Source: Robiginitomaculum sp. (GTDB lineage Bacteria > Pseudomonadota > Alphaproteobacteria > Caulobacterales > Maricaulaceae). Taken from it: a stretch of DNA of 34,486 nucleotides. The stretch is taken from assembly GCA_002733905.1 (NCBI GenBank), contig NVXK01000010.1, positions 31,166 through 65,651 of the forward strand, written 5' to 3'. Of the stretch, positions 16,284-23,729 are shown in pieces (position 1 is the first letter of the stretch; every line of letters begins with the position of its first letter). The translations under genes and the position numbers were made by a program. The notes below the pieces were generated by a model, which was given only the letters and a program-made list of their open reading frames with translations, was not told where the DNA came from and ran no database searches.

Positions 16284-17174
16284 CTAATATGTTATTTTAA
16301 ACTGGATAGGTATTGTCAGCGAAAGACTTGCACCTCGGCTCACATCCAATGGAGGCGCAGGTAGCGGAGAAGCCCTTTGCACCAAATTCACAGCTTCAAT
16401 ATTTAGCAAACGATGACGACACGCCCCATCCAATTTCACATCAAGAACCGCGCCATCAACCCCCAAATGTATCAAAACGGTTGGCTCCCCTTCCTGTTTT
16501 CGCCTTTGTGATAATGACGGGTATTTTTTATACCGTGTAAGATGCGCGAGCAGTTCGGCACGCCAGACCGCCTTTATATCTTTTGTATTCACTCCGCTTT
16601 GAACGCCTATAACGGTTGAGCGCGGCGGCGGATTTACGCCACTAGTCTGTTGTGGCAAAGGCTTAGAAACGGCGTGGTGCGGAATATTTGCCTGCAGTTT
16701 ATTTTTGCTCTGTGCATGCGCCTTGGAAGATGGTTTCGACGGCCGAGCACTTGCCACTACACGCACAAGCGGCCGTGTTGACACACTCTGTTTATGTCGC
16801 TCTTGAGGGGGCGGCGTTGCGATTAAAGTTGACTTTATGTGTGCAGGTTTTTGTAAAGAGCGTTTTGGGCTGGGCGTATGCTTTTTCTTATTTGGCTCGC
16901 GTTTTGGTGTGCGTTTTTTGGGCGAAGCCTGTGTATGTATTTTGGGTATGGTTTTGGCGATTGGTTTCTTAACGACCGCTTTATCTCTTTGTGAACCTGA
17001 ATCATGCGTCACCATTTTCATAGGGCTTAATTCAATAAATGTCGTGCCGAATGCTAATGTTGGCGGTGTGGGTTTTAGCACAAGCATGAGCATAATCGGC
17101 ATTGCATGTACACCAAAGGCAATACTAGCTGCTAGCCCCCACGTTTTTTTAATTTTTGAAAACCGCATACCCAT
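16284..17174 (-). CDS. tonB: TonB energy-transducing protein
   Basis: A 296-aa protein starting at the ATG at 17174, just past the stop of the PepSY gene; an ATG two codons later (17168) is equally possible. Order of parts: a cytoplasmic stub, one transmembrane anchor (WGLAASIAFGVHAMPIMLMLVL, residues about 12-33, with the His expected for coupling to ExbB/ExbD), a long Pro/Lys/Arg-rich spacer spanning the periplasm, and the C-terminal TonB domain from about residue 205 (ELLAHLTRYKKYPSLSQRR, then PTVLIHLGVDGAVLDVKL and a final IPIQFKITY). TonB transmits proton-motive force from ExbBD to receptors. Its place directly after receptor, ApbE and PepSY genes, with exbBD divergent, indicates a dedicated energiser for the metal receptor. 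Confidence 0.9.
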   Translation of the reverse strand: MGMRFSKIKKTWGLAASIAFGVHAMPIMLMLVLKPTPPTLAFGTTFIELSPMKMVTHDSGSQRDKAVVKKPIAKTIPKIHTQASPKKRTPKREPNKKKHTPSPKRSLQKPAHIKSTLIATPPPQERHKQSVSTRPLVRVVASARPSKPSSKAHAQSKNKLQANIPHHAVSKPLPQQTSGVNPPPRSTVIGVQSGVNTKDIKAVWRAELLAHLTRYKKYPSLSQRRKQEGEPTVLIHLGVDGAVLDVKLDGACRHRLLNIEAVNLVQRASPLPAPPLDVSRGASLSLTIPIQFKITY

Positions 17175-17176
17175 AT

Positions 17177-17851
17177 CTATGGAATCGTAAAAATGAAAAG
17201 AGCGGTAAATATAGCCAAGCTGACGCCACACAGTTTCAAACTTGTTGCCAAGCGATAGCGAATTGTGAAGAATAAAAAGAACCCAACCAATGATAATAAA
17301 AGCGTAATACAGGCCACAATATCGATCATCAAACGCCATGCGCCACTCGCGTCTTTGCCGCGGTGCAATTCACGGATCAGACCAGATGTATTGGACTTTT
17401 TTAATTCCAAACTTACATTCCCACTTGTGACATCAATAAAAACAGTGGTGGCCCCCTTCACGCTCGCAAAGCGAAGCATAACTTCATCATCAACGATTTC
17501 GCCGCTTTTATACTCGCCTACAACTTTAAAATTTTTCGAGACATATGCGGCAACTGCCTGATTGGGCATTTTCATCGAGAGGAAGTCTTCCAATTTTTCG
17601 ACAGGAATAATTTCTTCGACGGCCTGCATTTTACTATGTTTTGATTTTACCAATTTTGGATGATTTAAAAGAAAACCAGTCAATGCGAAAAACATAAGCG
17701 CTAGAAAAGCAAAGGCAGAAAGATAGGCATGAATGGCGCGGCTCATTTTCATGACCACAGCCTTTTTCACACCGGGTAAAAACCAATAATTTGGTTTTAC
17801 CCTTTTTCGAGGCGGATGGGATATCTGCTCCAATTTAATGGTCTTTGCCAT
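17177..17851 (-). CDS. PepSY-associated transmembrane protein
   Basis: A 224-aa inner-membrane protein. The ATG at 17851 overlaps the end of the apbE gene by 17 bases; no strong ribosome site is visible, so translational coupling is likely. Three transmembrane segments are seen: SAFAFLALMFFALTGFLL near 45-62, then IDIVACITLLLSLVGFFLFF and a last CGVSLAIFTALFIFTIP at the C terminus. Between the first and second lies a periplasmic PepSY-like domain. The histidines in RAIHAYLS, LLNHP and RELHRGKD are placed like those conserved in PepSY_TM proteins, which can bind haem and act as periplasmic or siderophore-linked reductases. With ApbE upstream and TonB downstream, an electron-transfer role in metal release or reduction is plausible but unproven. 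Confidence 0.82.
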   Translation of the reverse strand: MAKTIKLEQISHPPRKRVKPNYWFLPGVKKAVVMKMSRAIHAYLSAFAFLALMFFALTGFLLNHPKLVKSKHSKMQAVEEIIPVEKLEDFLSMKMPNQAVAAYVSKNFKVVGEYKSGEIVDDEVMLRFASVKGATTVFIDVTSGNVSLELKKSNTSGLIRELHRGKDASGAWRLMIDIVACITLLLSLVGFFLFFTIRYRLATSLKLCGVSLAIFTALFIFTIP

Positions 17852-19334
17852 AATGGATATCGATCTGGCCAAGTTCATCACCACTATCAATAATGGCCTC
17901 GAATATATCATCACCAAGGTTTAGCGTCTGTTTGACATATTGGTGACCACCATGTTCACGCGATGCCTCTATGTGAAGAATATACTCCCCTTGTGGTACA
18001 GGATTGCCCTCTTGATCATAGCCGTCCCAGACCAAGTTATATTGCCCCGGTGCGCGTGATGGCTGCGCGAGTGTCTCGACCATGGCCGGGAATTTACGTC
18101 CAACGCGGCGCCAAAACACATAATTTTCCTCGACCCACAATGGCTGTTTCCCGATCATTGTTAGCGAACGTACGAGTTTTTTATTCATGTCAGTTACCCA
18201 AACAACAACATATGGATATTCATAATCGCTGACATTTATGCGTGGAATTTTATAAGCTATATTAACAGAAAAACCCTTCGGCAACGGGTTAGCGATACCT
18301 GCCTCAGCGGCACTTTTCTTCACGGTTTTTGCGGTTAAGTCTTTCCAATGCTTACTGGTGAAGCGTGCGCCACCTGCTGTAATAATCATCGTTTCGACAC
18401 CCTCATGCGTATTGGCATATGAGAGCGCGGTTGCAACCCCCATGGTTGAAAACGCCGTTGCAAGCGCGTCAGCCGTCTCAGCCTTTGGCGCAACAACACT
18501 TACTTGCTGGGTCTTTAATTGCGGCCGCCCTGTAAATGGCGAAATGATGTGCGAATAGGAACGCGCCCCCACTTTTAAATCGCGTTTACCACTCCCTGAT
18601 GTTGCAATCGCTTGATCTTTCAACACCAGCGTTTCCACAGGCGCACTATTATCAGCCGCATTGACACCAAGTATTCCCACCCGTGCATGTGCATTATCAA
18701 TGAGGCCGTGCACAGCAATATCGCCGCCAATATCAAGAACAATCCCAAAACGCCCAGACAGACCTTGCCCCTGTGCAGAGCGAATGCCAGCCTGCAAAGC
18801 TTTATCAATAATATAGCCTTTTGCTATGCCATCAATATTGAAGTTAAAGTCTATGGGCTTTGTGACAGAAGACGTTTGCCGCGTTAACGTTATGACCGTT
18901 GCCTCTGCCTTTAGTGCCAATTGTTGTGTGCGTTCGTGGCTCGGCTCCGTTGCATTTATTTCGGCTGCTTGCCATGTTTTGATTAATTCGTCCATGCGGC
19001 AGCTAAACGCGCCATCCGTCTTGGCTGAAAAAATTTCGCAGGATTTTAATACATAAAACAACTCGGACGAAACTGTCTTTGCGCCAGTTTTGTTCAATTT
19101 AGATATCTCGGACTGAGGGCTCCAAGTACTTAATATTTTTTCAAGCCGCTTGATTTCAGCCAAAGTTTCAGATTTGATTTTTTGTGCTTGCTGTATATTT
19201 GGCGCATCAACGACCATATCAAAACTTGTGCCAAGCACATGGTCTTGGTGGAATTTAAAGCTCTCGGCCAAGGCCGTTTGACTTAGTAATACAGCAAGAA
19301 ATCCTGCTGAAATATATTTTAATTTGAGCGTCAT
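17835..19334 (-). CDS. apbE: FAD:protein FMN transferase (ApbE) fused to a DUF2271 domain
   Basis: A 499-aa exported protein; the ATG at 19334 has GGGGA at good spacing, while the ATG at 19340 lies too close to it. The signal ends at ALAESF. Residues about 30-330 are an ApbE domain: HVLGTSFDMVVDA, the flavin-site region FNIDGIAKGYIIDKAL, VLDIGGDIAVHG, AIATSGSGKRDL, and SYSHIISPFTGRP. ApbE transfers FMN from FAD to Thr or Ser of target proteins outside the cytoplasm. At the usual HIIDP position this protein has HIISP, so a metal-binding Asp may be missing. Residues about 355-490 are a DUF2271-like domain (IAYKIPRINVSDYEYPYVVVW, LVWDGYDQEGNPVPQGEY), a beta-rich periplasmic module. It lies in the receptor-apbE-pepSY-tonB run, so flavin-linked metal handling is inferred. 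Confidence 0.87.
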   Translation of the reverse strand: MTLKLKYISAGFLAVLLSQTALAESFKFHQDHVLGTSFDMVVDAPNIQQAQKIKSETLAEIKRLEKILSTWSPQSEISKLNKTGAKTVSSELFYVLKSCEIFSAKTDGAFSCRMDELIKTWQAAEINATEPSHERTQQLALKAEATVITLTRQTSSVTKPIDFNFNIDGIAKGYIIDKALQAGIRSAQGQGLSGRFGIVLDIGGDIAVHGLIDNAHARVGILGVNAADNSAPVETLVLKDQAIATSGSGKRDLKVGARSYSHIISPFTGRPQLKTQQVSVVAPKAETADALATAFSTMGVATALSYANTHEGVETMIITAGGARFTSKHWKDLTAKTVKKSAAEAGIANPLPKGFSVNIAYKIPRINVSDYEYPYVVVWVTDMNKKLVRSLTMIGKQPLWVEENYVFWRRVGRKFPAMVETLAQPSRAPGQYNLVWDGYDQEGNPVPQGEYILHIEASREHGGHQYVKQTLNLGDDIFEAIIDSGDELGQIDIHYGKDH

Positions 19335-19380
19335 TTTCATTCCCCAAAATTGGAAATTTTATTTATTTGAGAGGAGCTCA

Positions 19381-19414
19381 CCTCTGGCATGAGTGAAAAC
19401 ACCAATGCCAGAGG
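19381..19414 (-). terminator. intercistronic hairpin between the metal receptor and apbE
   Basis: CCTCTGGCAT (19381-19390) pairs with ATGCCAGAGG (19405-19414) around a 14-base loop. It starts ten bases after the receptor stop on the - strand. No uninterrupted T-run follows in that direction, so it may be a partial terminator or an mRNA-stability element that lowers expression of apbE, pepSY and tonB relative to the receptor. Confidence 0.6.
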
Positions 19415-19423
19415 CGATAGTTT

Positions 19424-21499
19424 TTAGAATGTTTTTGCCAAAGACAAACGGAATGTTCTGCCCTTTGCATTCAGGTTAGACAGATGCGTTCGATATGTTT
19501 TGTCAGTGAAATTCTCGATACGCGCTCTTACTTCTAGGCCATCAAGAATAGTGTCTGGCTTCCATGAGGCGAACACATTCAGGATTGTATATCCCTCAGT
19601 TGATGTTGAAAAAGATCCGCTTACATCATTTTGATCGAAAGCAATTCTTGTGCTTGCACCAAAGTTAAAACGTGTATTTGGCAATGCATAGCCAATCGTT
19701 AAATCGATTTGGTCTGCTGGAACCGTATTGATAAAGTCACCCGTAAGCGCATTTTCACCATGAGTTGTAGAGAAGGCTGCACGAGAGAAAAATCTTCCGC
19801 TTGTATATTCGCCTTCAATTTCAAAGCCATTATATTCGGCCTCACCAATATTTATATATGCGAGACTTCCAGCGCTTGCGCGTGAAATTTGGTTCGTAAT
19901 ATCATTTTTAAAATAGGTAAGTTTTGCACGAAAAACATCATTTTTTCGTAGAGTGTCGTTCATAGATAGTGTCGCACCCATTTCGATATTATCAGACTCT
20001 TCTGGATCTAAATTCAGGTTTGGCGCGCGCGCAGCACCTCTTGAACTGGCGCGTGAAAAACTAAAGACTTCATCAAGAACAGGTAGTCGTACCGCATGTG
20101 TATATGAGCCAAAAATACCAAGACTGTCTGTGAAATTAAACATTGCAGCAATTTTTGGTGAGAAACCTGAAACCGTAGATGTTTCAAGTGTCGGCACACC
20201 ATTCCCCGGTTCGAATTTGGAGGTGTCATAACGCACACCCGGGATAATCGTCAGCTTATCACTATAAATTATTTCCGTCTGTGCATAGACTCCGATTTTC
20301 TGTGTATCGCCATCTGGATGAGATGTTGTTCCGTCTTGTGTAGAACCGTCAGGTTTAACACGAGGGTTTGTACGTTCTTGCGTGTCGCCTTGGATACCAT
20401 ATGTCAGATAGGTTGTCCAAAGATCGCCCGATGCAAATTCTGAAGTATTTTGAATGCGACCCTGCCACGACGCATATCGATATGTACTTTCGAGCCCCAA
20501 ACCTGTTGGTGCAAATGTATTTTCTGTTTGATCGACATTTGATAATGCATATGAAATTTGCGTTTCAAAATCGAAAAAATTGTTTCCGCTGAACCCATTA
20601 TTATAAGCGATCAAGAATGTATCATCATTCACATCTCTATGTACAAGACTAGGAAAGGCGCCTGCTTGCTGATCATAATATGATGTATTATCGCTCAGCC
20701 ATTTATTATAAGAAAGCTTAAGTGAATGATCTTCGTCGCCATCAAAATTGTAAACGCCTTTCACCAAATATGATTTGGAGACAATTTCGGAGGGGAGTAC
20801 TTCAGCGCCGTCCCCATCAGTATAATGTTCGGCCTCTCGTGCCGTCACCATGCCTAATACACCAAAATTATCGGACAACAATTTAGCGCCAATCATAGAA
20901 GCAGCAATGCCTTCAGAGTTGCTGTCATACTGCCCCTTCACGCGTAAGGCGGCTCTGTCATCACCTTTTAAGAAGTCACGAGGGTCTTTCGTTGTGAAAC
21001 TAATGACACCGCCAATCGCGCCATTCCCGATCAAAGTGGCTGCGGCTGGGCCTTTTAATACTTCGACACGTTTGTAAATATCTGGCTCGGCGAAAGATGA
21101 ACCAATACGGTAGGCTTCGAAGAATTTATCAACGCCATCAACACGCACAATGATGTCACTGGCGGAATCACCAACACTTGTCCCCACGCCGCGAATGTTA
21201 AAGCCTTGACCAAGGGCGCTCACCCCTCCGCTCATATTGACACCCGGCATATTCCCAATCAACTCGCCAACAGTCGCCGCTTGCGTGGACTCTATGCCCT
21301 CTTGATCGATCACAGAAACAGAAACAGGCGTTTCAATTGCGATCTTAGGCTCGCCCGCAGAAACAATAACCGCGTCGAGTGCGAGACTTTGTTTGTTATC
21401 ATCTGAATTGGTTTGTGCGAATGCGCTCGTTGACGCACACGCGAATGAAATCAAACTGGTCGCGCAGACACCCACCATATATCTATTCATGTTTTTCAT
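19424..21499 (-). CDS. TonB-dependent receptor, probably for an iron or other metal complex
   Basis: A 691-aa outer-membrane receptor. I start it at the ATG at 21499 (weak AAGAAAG upstream); an ATG at 21523 lacks a ribosome site. The signal ends at AFAQ. A TonB-box-like DAVIVSAGEP comes next, then the plug with GELIGNMPGVNMSGG, GFNIRGVGTSVGDSASD, YKRVEVLKGPAAATLIGNG and GGVISFTT. The barrel contains GSYTHAVRLPVLDEVF and APNLNLDPEESDNIEMG, resembling the FRAP/NPNL region of haem and haemophore receptors, and ends in FRLSLAKTF. The length is that of metal and haem receptors rather than the large nutrient class. A Fur-box-like palindrome lies in its promoter region, and apbE, pepSY, tonB and divergent exbBD surround it. 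Iron or haem is the likeliest cargo, inferred. Confidence 0.93.
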   Translation of the reverse strand: MKNMNRYMVGVCATSLISFACASTSAFAQTNSDDNKQSLALDAVIVSAGEPKIAIETPVSVSVIDQEGIESTQAATVGELIGNMPGVNMSGGVSALGQGFNIRGVGTSVGDSASDIIVRVDGVDKFFEAYRIGSSFAEPDIYKRVEVLKGPAAATLIGNGAIGGVISFTTKDPRDFLKGDDRAALRVKGQYDSNSEGIAASMIGAKLLSDNFGVLGMVTAREAEHYTDGDGAEVLPSEIVSKSYLVKGVYNFDGDEDHSLKLSYNKWLSDNTSYYDQQAGAFPSLVHRDVNDDTFLIAYNNGFSGNNFFDFETQISYALSNVDQTENTFAPTGLGLESTYRYASWQGRIQNTSEFASGDLWTTYLTYGIQGDTQERTNPRVKPDGSTQDGTTSHPDGDTQKIGVYAQTEIIYSDKLTIIPGVRYDTSKFEPGNGVPTLETSTVSGFSPKIAAMFNFTDSLGIFGSYTHAVRLPVLDEVFSFSRASSRGAARAPNLNLDPEESDNIEMGATLSMNDTLRKNDVFRAKLTYFKNDITNQISRASAGSLAYINIGEAEYNGFEIEGEYTSGRFFSRAAFSTTHGENALTGDFINTVPADQIDLTIGYALPNTRFNFGASTRIAFDQNDVSGSFSTSTEGYTILNVFASWKPDTILDGLEVRARIENFTDKTYRTHLSNLNAKGRTFRLSLAKTF

Positions 21500-21574
21500 C
21501 TTATTATCTTTCTTACCCGCCATCCAACGGTTTGTTGTGCAAAGGCTTGTTGTGAATATATGAAAATGTGTTTA

Positions 21575-21593
21575 ATTGAGAATCATTCTCATT
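21575..21593. promoter_or_regulatory. Fur-box-like operator in the divergent receptor/exbB promoter region
   Basis: ATTGAGAATCATTCTCATT contains TGAGAATCATTCTCA (21577-21591), symmetrical except for its central base and very close to known Fur operators (TGATAATCATTATCA type). It lies 76 bases upstream of the receptor start on one side and 93 bases upstream of exbB on the other, so it can control both. Confidence 0.82.
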
Positions 21594-21685
21594 GTCAATG
21601 CTAATTAATAATAATTCTTAATTGCATAATTGAATGAACCACACTAGGAAAACGCTATACGCCTTGATCAAGAGAGAAGAGATTC

Positions 21686-22420
21686 ATGGAACAGACATTA
21701 CCACTAGCTACACATGATTATTCCGCATGGGGTATGTTCCTGTCGGCAGACATAGTCGTTAAACTTGTCATGATGGGCCTGTTGCTTGCCTCTCTTGTCA
21801 GTTGGGTAATTTTCATCGCAAAGCTGATACAGCTCAACAGAAACAAAAAATCTGTTCACCATGACTACAGCTCGCTCGACACGTGTCGGAGTATCAATGA
21901 TTTCGAAACTGCATTTAAAGATGGAGACTTAAACTCTGTCACAAAAGAAATGCTCCTCTGTGTTCAAGCAGAAATACCCGACACCAAATTACCAGAAGCT
22001 CATGAATACTCTGGGATTAAGGAACGCACACAATGGGGGCTTGAGACAGTAATCACGTCCGCCATGCAAAGAATGGCGAGCAAAGTCTCCATCATTACAA
22101 CCATTGGTGCGATTGCACCATTTGTCGGACTGTTTGGTACAGTATGGGGAATTATGAATAGCTTCATTGGTATTGCCCAAGCAAATACAACCAGCTTGTC
22201 TGTCATCGCACCAGGAATTGCAGAAGCATTGCTGGCGACAGGGCTTGGCCTAATCGCGGCTATTCCCGCTGTGATTTTTAATAATATTCTTGCCAAGGGG
22301 GCGCGTAATTATAAAATTTCACTGGTGAAAATGGCGAGCGAGCTTATGCGTATTCTCTCTCGTAGTTTTGAAATACAAAACACGCCTCCACACAATATCA
22401 GCTCACAAGCGGCGGAGTAA
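21686..22420 (+). CDS. exbB: ExbB/TolQ-family proton channel subunit
   Basis: A 244-aa inner-membrane protein beginning at an ATG with AGAGAAGA upstream. Three transmembrane helices are clear: LVMMGLLLASLVSWVIFIAK near 29-48, IITTIGAIAPFVGLFGTVWG near 134-153 and IAEALLATGLGLIAAIPAVI near 179-198. The last two carry the signature residues of the MotA/TolQ/ExbB family (the Gly-rich PFVGLFGTVWGIM and the Thr of EALLATGLG). ExbB and ExbD form the proton-driven motor energising TonB. Its stop is 3 bases before exbD, whose ribosome site lies inside the exbB end. Divergent transcription from the TonB receptor through a shared Fur-like box ties it to this metal-uptake system rather than the Tol-Pal system. 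Confidence 0.94.
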   Translation: MEQTLPLATHDYSAWGMFLSADIVVKLVMMGLLLASLVSWVIFIAKLIQLNRNKKSVHHDYSSLDTCRSINDFETAFKDGDLNSVTKEMLLCVQAEIPDTKLPEAHEYSGIKERTQWGLETVITSAMQRMASKVSIITTIGAIAPFVGLFGTVWGIMNSFIGIAQANTTSLSVIAPGIAEALLATGLGLIAAIPAVIFNNILAKGARNYKISLVKMASELMRILSRSFEIQNTPPHNISSQAAE

Positions 22421-22423
22421 TCT

Positions 22424-22849
22424 ATGTCGTTTGGCGGAAGTTTATTTGGTGGCGATGATGATGGTTTACAAGAAACAGGTGATATTAATGTCACCCCGTT
22501 AATCGATGTCATGCTTGTCATCCTTATTGTATTCATGGTGGCCGCGCCGCTCGCGACTGTCAACGCCCCTGTTAATTTACCCCCTGCAAATGCCACAAGT
22601 TCGACCAAGAATGACAAATCTATTTATGTCAGCCTCGGCAAAGACCTCAGCATTCATGTGGGCGATACGCTTACGGCCAAAGACGCGCTCGCGCACGCAC
22701 TTGATCTTGCAAGCCACAATAATAAAGACAAGCGCATTTTCATCCGCGCAGATCAATCTATTTCGTATAAAGACCTAACAGACCTCCTCAATGCCCTGCG
22801 TCGTGCAGGCTATCTAAAAATCGCTTTTGTTGGCCTCGAAGAACAATAA
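22424..22849 (+). CDS. exbD: ExbD/TolR-family biopolymer transport protein
   Basis: A 141-aa protein with a short cytoplasmic N terminus rich in Gly/Asp (SLFGGDDDGLQETG), then the hallmark DINVTPLIDVMLVILIVFMV: a single transmembrane helix with the proton-carrying Asp. A periplasmic domain of about 95 residues follows, with KSIYVSLGKDLSIHVGD and RIFIRADQSISYKDLTDLL, and ends in a strand GYLKIAFVGLEEQ. ExbD pairs with ExbB and TonB to power outer-membrane receptors. It is coupled to exbB with a GGAG ribosome site. A small GGTTT-GGC-AAACC hairpin directly follows the stop but is too weak to be called a terminator with confidence, so the FetB-like gene 99 bases downstream may be co-transcribed. 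Confidence 0.94.
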   Translation: MSFGGSLFGGDDDGLQETGDINVTPLIDVMLVILIVFMVAAPLATVNAPVNLPPANATSSTKNDKSIYVSLGKDLSIHVGDTLTAKDALAHALDLASHNNKDKRIFIRADQSISYKDLTDLLNALRRAGYLKIAFVGLEEQ

Positions 22850-22948
22850 GGTTTGGCAAACCCCGTTATTTTATCATCGTGCTTTACAAACCAAATAATT
22901 CCTTAAAAGAACATTGTGTAATTCCGTAAAATCCTCAAAAATGAGATT

Positions 22949-23656
22949 ATGACAAATACCATCGCCACAATCCCAATACACTTATTACTGATCAGTCTCC
23001 TGCCTGTGATGGTCGTCCTTTTTATCCAGTTCAAATGGGCCTTGCACTACAAAGAAGGCGTATATGCGATTTCACGCATGTTAGGACAGTTGCTCATTGT
23101 CGGATATTTTCTTGGCTTTATCTTTAATACACAAAACCTTTGGATTGTTCTTGGCATTTTGACATTAATGGTTCTCGCGGCAAGTTGGATATCACTGCGT
23201 ACAATTTCCACCAAACGTAAGCAGTTATTTCCAGCCGCATGTTTATCGCTTTTCCTTGGTGGCGGGTTGGTTCTTGCGCTTATCACACAAGTTATATTGC
23301 AAATTTCACCTTGGTATCAGCCCCAATTCATGATCCCGCTTGCGGGTATGATCTTCGCAAGTTCTATGAATGCGATCAGCCTCGCCGCTGATCGTTATTT
23401 TGAAGAAACCGGGCGAGATGCGCCTGTTATAGAAGCGCGTGCTATCGCCTTTCGCACAGCCCTTATCCCGATCACCAATTCAATGTTTGCCGTTGGGTTA
23501 GTCTCTTTTCCGGGCATGATGACAGGGCAGGTTTTATCTGGCGTTGATCCGCTTATTGCCGCACGTTACCAAATACTTGTCATGGCAATGTTGTTTGGGG
23601 CTGCAGGACTTTCCAGCGCACTTTTCCACTGGCTGCTGACACGGCGTGGTACCTAA
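22949..23656 (+). CDS. fetB: FetB-like (UPF0014) ABC transporter permease
   Basis: A 235-aa integral membrane protein with about seven hydrophobic segments and no signal peptide. The C-terminal half carries the UPF0014/FetB signature strongly: FMIPLAGMIFASSMNAISLA, then RAIAFRTALIPITNSMFAVG, SFPGMMTGQVLSGVDPLIAA and ARYQILVMAMLFGAAGLSSA. In Escherichia coli, FetA (ATPase) and FetB form an iron exporter linked to oxidative stress resistance. The family's usual ATPase partner is absent from this window, so this permease is an orphan here, possibly paired with a distant ATPase. It is slightly shorter than the E. coli protein. Its position after exbBD suggests coupling of iron efflux or trafficking to iron uptake. 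Family call is sound; direction of transport here is inference. Confidence 0.85.
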   Translation: MTNTIATIPIHLLLISLLPVMVVLFIQFKWALHYKEGVYAISRMLGQLLIVGYFLGFIFNTQNLWIVLGILTLMVLAASWISLRTISTKRKQLFPAACLSLFLGGGLVLALITQVILQISPWYQPQFMIPLAGMIFASSMNAISLAADRYFEETGRDAPVIEARAIAFRTALIPITNSMFAVGLVSFPGMMTGQVLSGVDPLIAARYQILVMAMLFGAAGLSSALFHWLLTRRGT

Positions 23657-23729
23657 ATTTATTCTCTAGTTCTTTCCCACGGCAAGCTGTATATACAGAT
23701 TTAGAAATAAATTACATTGAGACAATTCT

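Noticed and set aside
17177-17851. VKGATT in the PepSY protein as an ApbE flavinylation motif
   Set aside because: The motif needs an Asp and a Ser/Thr before GAT that are missing here, and the segment lies in an ordinary beta-strand of the PepSY domain.
22850-22862. GGTTTGGCAAACC after exbD as a terminator
   Set aside because: The stem has only five pairs with a 3-base loop and no T-run directly after it.
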